In this document: positions 4,009 through 5,734 of the stretch, piece after piece
Layout of the letters: every line of letters starts with the position of its first letter
How positions within the stretch are numbered: position 1 is the first letter of the stretch
From: Methyloprofundus sp.
GTDB taxonomy: Bacteria; Pseudomonadota; Gammaproteobacteria; Methylococcales; Methylomonadaceae
Assembly (NCBI GenBank): GCA_030619185.1
Contig: JAUXBW010000149.1
Location: forward strand, 1 to 5,734
Direction of reading: 5' to 3'
DNA length: 5,734 bases
Notes under the pieces: generated by a model
Seen by the model: the letters and a program-made list of their open reading frames with translations, nothing else
Database searches by the model: none
What the model was told of the DNA's origin: nothing
Program-made: the position numbers and the translations under genes

Positions 4009-5451
4009 TTATTTCGTGTATGTTTGATTCCACTGACTGACAGGAACTTCCGAGTATTGGTGCTTTAGGTAAGCTTTAGTCATATTATGTAAGGTCGCCC
4101 CTGGTTGCTGCATAAACTGACGCTGCCACTGGCTGCCTGTTTGTTTATTGCTAATACGCTGTTCAATCACGCCTAAATAGTAATCACTATCAGCAGTATC
4201 AATCTTTAATGCGTGTAAGCCCTTTCGTGCCCTGGGTAATAAATCCGTCAATATTAATTTTTGTAGATTCTGCTTTTCGCCATTAAACCAGACTGTTTGA
4301 CTGTCCAGGCCAAAACGAGCCGCTTGATAAAAGTTATCTTTTGCCTGAGTAAAAGCCAATGGAAGACCGTCAGCCATAATGTCAGCACATAAATTCATTG
4401 TCAAACCATAATAAAAAGCGGCATTGGCAATAGAATCAATAATAGTCGGCCCTGCCGAAGGTGTGCGGTGCTCAATTCTGATATGCGGAGTATGATCGGT
4501 ATCAAAGCCAATTAAAGGCCGGTTCCAGCGCCAGATAGTGCCATTATGCAAGCGTAAATGTGCAAATTTCTCAATAGGGTCAGTGAATAATTCAGGTAAC
4601 AAAACCGGGAAATGTTCCAGGTTTTCCTGAAAACATTCCATGATTGAAGAGCGCGCATAATCAGAACCAAAACTGACTCGTTTCAGCGGGCCATGTATTG
4701 CTCCCCCATACCCCCCTGTTTCTATTGCTTGTTCAAATAGCGGAATACGTGACTCATGCCAGAGATTTTTGCCAAATAAATAGGGAGCGTTAGCGCAGCT
4801 GGCAACGATAGCAGCAGACGCGATGATAGAGGCATTATAAAAATGATGCGCCTGTTCCAGTGGAACCTGAGTATGTAACTGTAAAGAGGTGGTTGCTGAT
4901 TCTAGCATGACATCATAATGATCAAATTTTAGATGTTCCAGGCCCACAATATCCAGATTAATTGGTTTACCTCGCGCCTTGAGTATTTGTTCATTTAACA
5001 CCCGATAACGATTCATATCTGACATATTAGACAGCGTCATCATGGAGGGCTTAAGTGTCGGCAGGGTGCCTATAATCAAGATATGATTATCAAGTTCTTT
5101 AGCATGATGGCAGGATTTCTCCCAGGTAGCTAGTAGGTTTTGATGTAAGGTGCTGAAGACATCAGCACTCAGTTTCTGCGGGGTACCATTCAGTTCGATA
5201 TTGAATTTAGCTAATTCAGGAAAGGCTAACGGGTCATTCAGGTTTTGCAGAAAAGAAATATTATTAGGTGCTGCCTGCATGGCATCATCAATCAGCCAGG
5301 CTTCAATCTCAAAGCCTGCTGTTGGAGGTGATTTTGAGAGCTTATTTTGTTCGATTAATGTTCTTAAGTGCCGGGTTTCTTCCCTTAATTTTTGAAGAAA
5401 ACGCTCAAAGTGATCAGTATTAAAAAGAGTTAAGTTGATTTCCTGACCCAT
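4009..5451 (-). CDS. Glutamate-cysteine ligase family 2 (GCS2) carboxylate-amine ligase
   Basis: A 480-aa cytoplasmic enzyme of the GCS2 (YbdK-like, COOH-NH2 ligase) family, which use ATP to couple a carboxylate, usually glutamate, to an amine. Visible landmarks are GFEIEAWLID (46-55) with the metal-binding glutamates Glu48 and Glu50, FNIELNGTP (83-91, Glu86), the ESATTSLQLHTQV strand (184-196) with the conserved glutamine, the glycine-rich GGYGGAIHGP (247-255), WRWNRP (307-312), and IRIEHRTPSAGPT (324-336), matching the family's E-x-R-type motif near the active site. The length is somewhat greater than the roughly 370-aa YbdK group, mostly through N- and C-terminal extensions. The ATG at 5451 is preceded only by a weak GGTG (5457-5460). 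It heads a two-gene operon with the acylase-family hydrolase. Despite the family name it need not make gamma-glutamylcysteine; the amine acceptor is unknown. Confidence 0.94.
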   Translation of the reverse strand: MGQEINLTLFNTDHFERFLQKLREETRHLRTLIEQNKLSKSPPTAGFEIEAWLIDDAMQAAPNNISFLQNLNDPLAFPELAKFNIELNGTPQKLSADVFSTLHQNLLATWEKSCHHAKELDNHILIIGTLPTLKPSMMTLSNMSDMNRYRVLNEQILKARGKPINLDIVGLEHLKFDHYDVMLESATTSLQLHTQVPLEQAHHFYNASIIASAAIVASCANAPYLFGKNLWHESRIPLFEQAIETGGYGGAIHGPLKRVSFGSDYARSSIMECFQENLEHFPVLLPELFTDPIEKFAHLRLHNGTIWRWNRPLIGFDTDHTPHIRIEHRTPSAGPTIIDSIANAAFYYGLTMNLCADIMADGLPLAFTQAKDNFYQAARFGLDSQTVWFNGEKQNLQKLILTDLLPRARKGLHALKIDTADSDYYLGVIEQRISNKQTGSQWQRQFMQQPGATLHNMTKAYLKHQYSEVPVSQWNQTYTK

Positions 5452-5734
5452 AAATTCACCATTCGTCTTAACGGTTTTATAAATTTAAACTAGTTCAATT
5501 GCGATAAGCGGACCTAAGACAGACTTTAGACTTCTTTGCCCGAGGTTCAAGTATTGAAATGCAAAGAACCTAACCCTACCCTAATTGTTACTGACCCTTA
5601 TGAACTAGTACAGCAACCCCTAAGGAACGTGCACGAAATAACTTGAGCAACTGACTTATCTTTTTGTCCGTCTTCGGTGTTGCACAAACAGTTACGTAGC
5701 TTGCTATGCGCCTGTTTAAGCGCCTTGAATATGA
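5452..5734. other. Upstream region of the ligase operon, no gene seen
   Basis: The operon promoter should lie here on the minus strand. A TATAAA-like stretch near 5475-5485 is a possible -10, but I see no well-spaced -35, so no promoter is called. Short inverted copies of ACTAGTTCA at 5489-5497 and 5601-5609 bracket part of the region. Two minus-strand frames are open from the right edge to about 5595-5600 but contain no start codon with a ribosome site and no recognisable domain. The segment 5624-5651 resembles sequence near 2928-2954 on the opposite strand, so 5620-5734 may be part of a dispersed repeat. Confidence 0.45.

Noticed and set aside
5489..5609. Inverted 9-bp ACTAGTTCA/TGAACTAGT pair as ends of a mobile element
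   Set aside because: Too short for significance, and there is no transposase or target duplication.
5595..5734. Partial minus-strand gene entering from the right edge
   Set aside because: Two frames are open at once for only about 45 codons, neither has a recognisable domain, and the sequence resembles intergenic repeat material.

Overview
The window is AT-leaning bacterial DNA, probably from a gammaproteobacterium. The gene families and the dispersed CCCTTCGACTACGCTCAGGG repeat recall methanotroph or sulphur-oxidiser genomes, but that is an impression and no marker gene is present to fix the taxon. It carries eight supportable protein genes in two opposing blocks. No tRNA, rRNA, CRISPR array or transposase gene was seen.

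Left block (1-1417, + strand): two tandem paralogous genes of unknown function, about two thirds identical by hand count, are followed by a small GIY-YIG nuclease gene. The nuclease gene is bracketed by two inverted-repeat elements (863-947 and 1292-1384), each made of a 20-bp sequence and its reverse complement. The right element lies inside the 3' end of the nuclease gene and contains a three-fold 15-bp expansion read as LPSTT-LPSTT-LPSTT. The left element supplies the last codons and the stop of the second paralogue. A GIY-YIG nuclease sandwiched between short palindromic repeats resembles the nuclease/repeat pairing described for Ssn-type single-strand-specific nucleases (for example in Neisseria), and is broadly analogous to RAYT/REP pairs. 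It is the most interesting item here.

Middle (1418-2978): a 263-bp stretch without a gene separates the left block from a leftward cluster. That cluster holds two twin small membrane proteins (66 and 63 aa, TAATG overlap, shared KAGY and AFSxWPNLK motifs) followed by a TPR-like helical-repeat protein. Upstream of the cluster lies a 54-bp near-palindrome (2855-2908) built from two nested hairpins.

Right block (2979-5451, - strand): a compact two-gene operon encodes a GCS2-type carboxylate-amine ligase and, almost abutting it, a succinylglutamate desuccinylase/aspartoacylase-family zinc hydrolase. One enzyme type makes an amide bond and the other breaks one, so a shared small-molecule amide or dipeptide-like metabolite is a reasonable guess, but the substrate cannot be read from the sequence. 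The last 283 bp (5452-5734) hold the operon's upstream region and no convincing gene.
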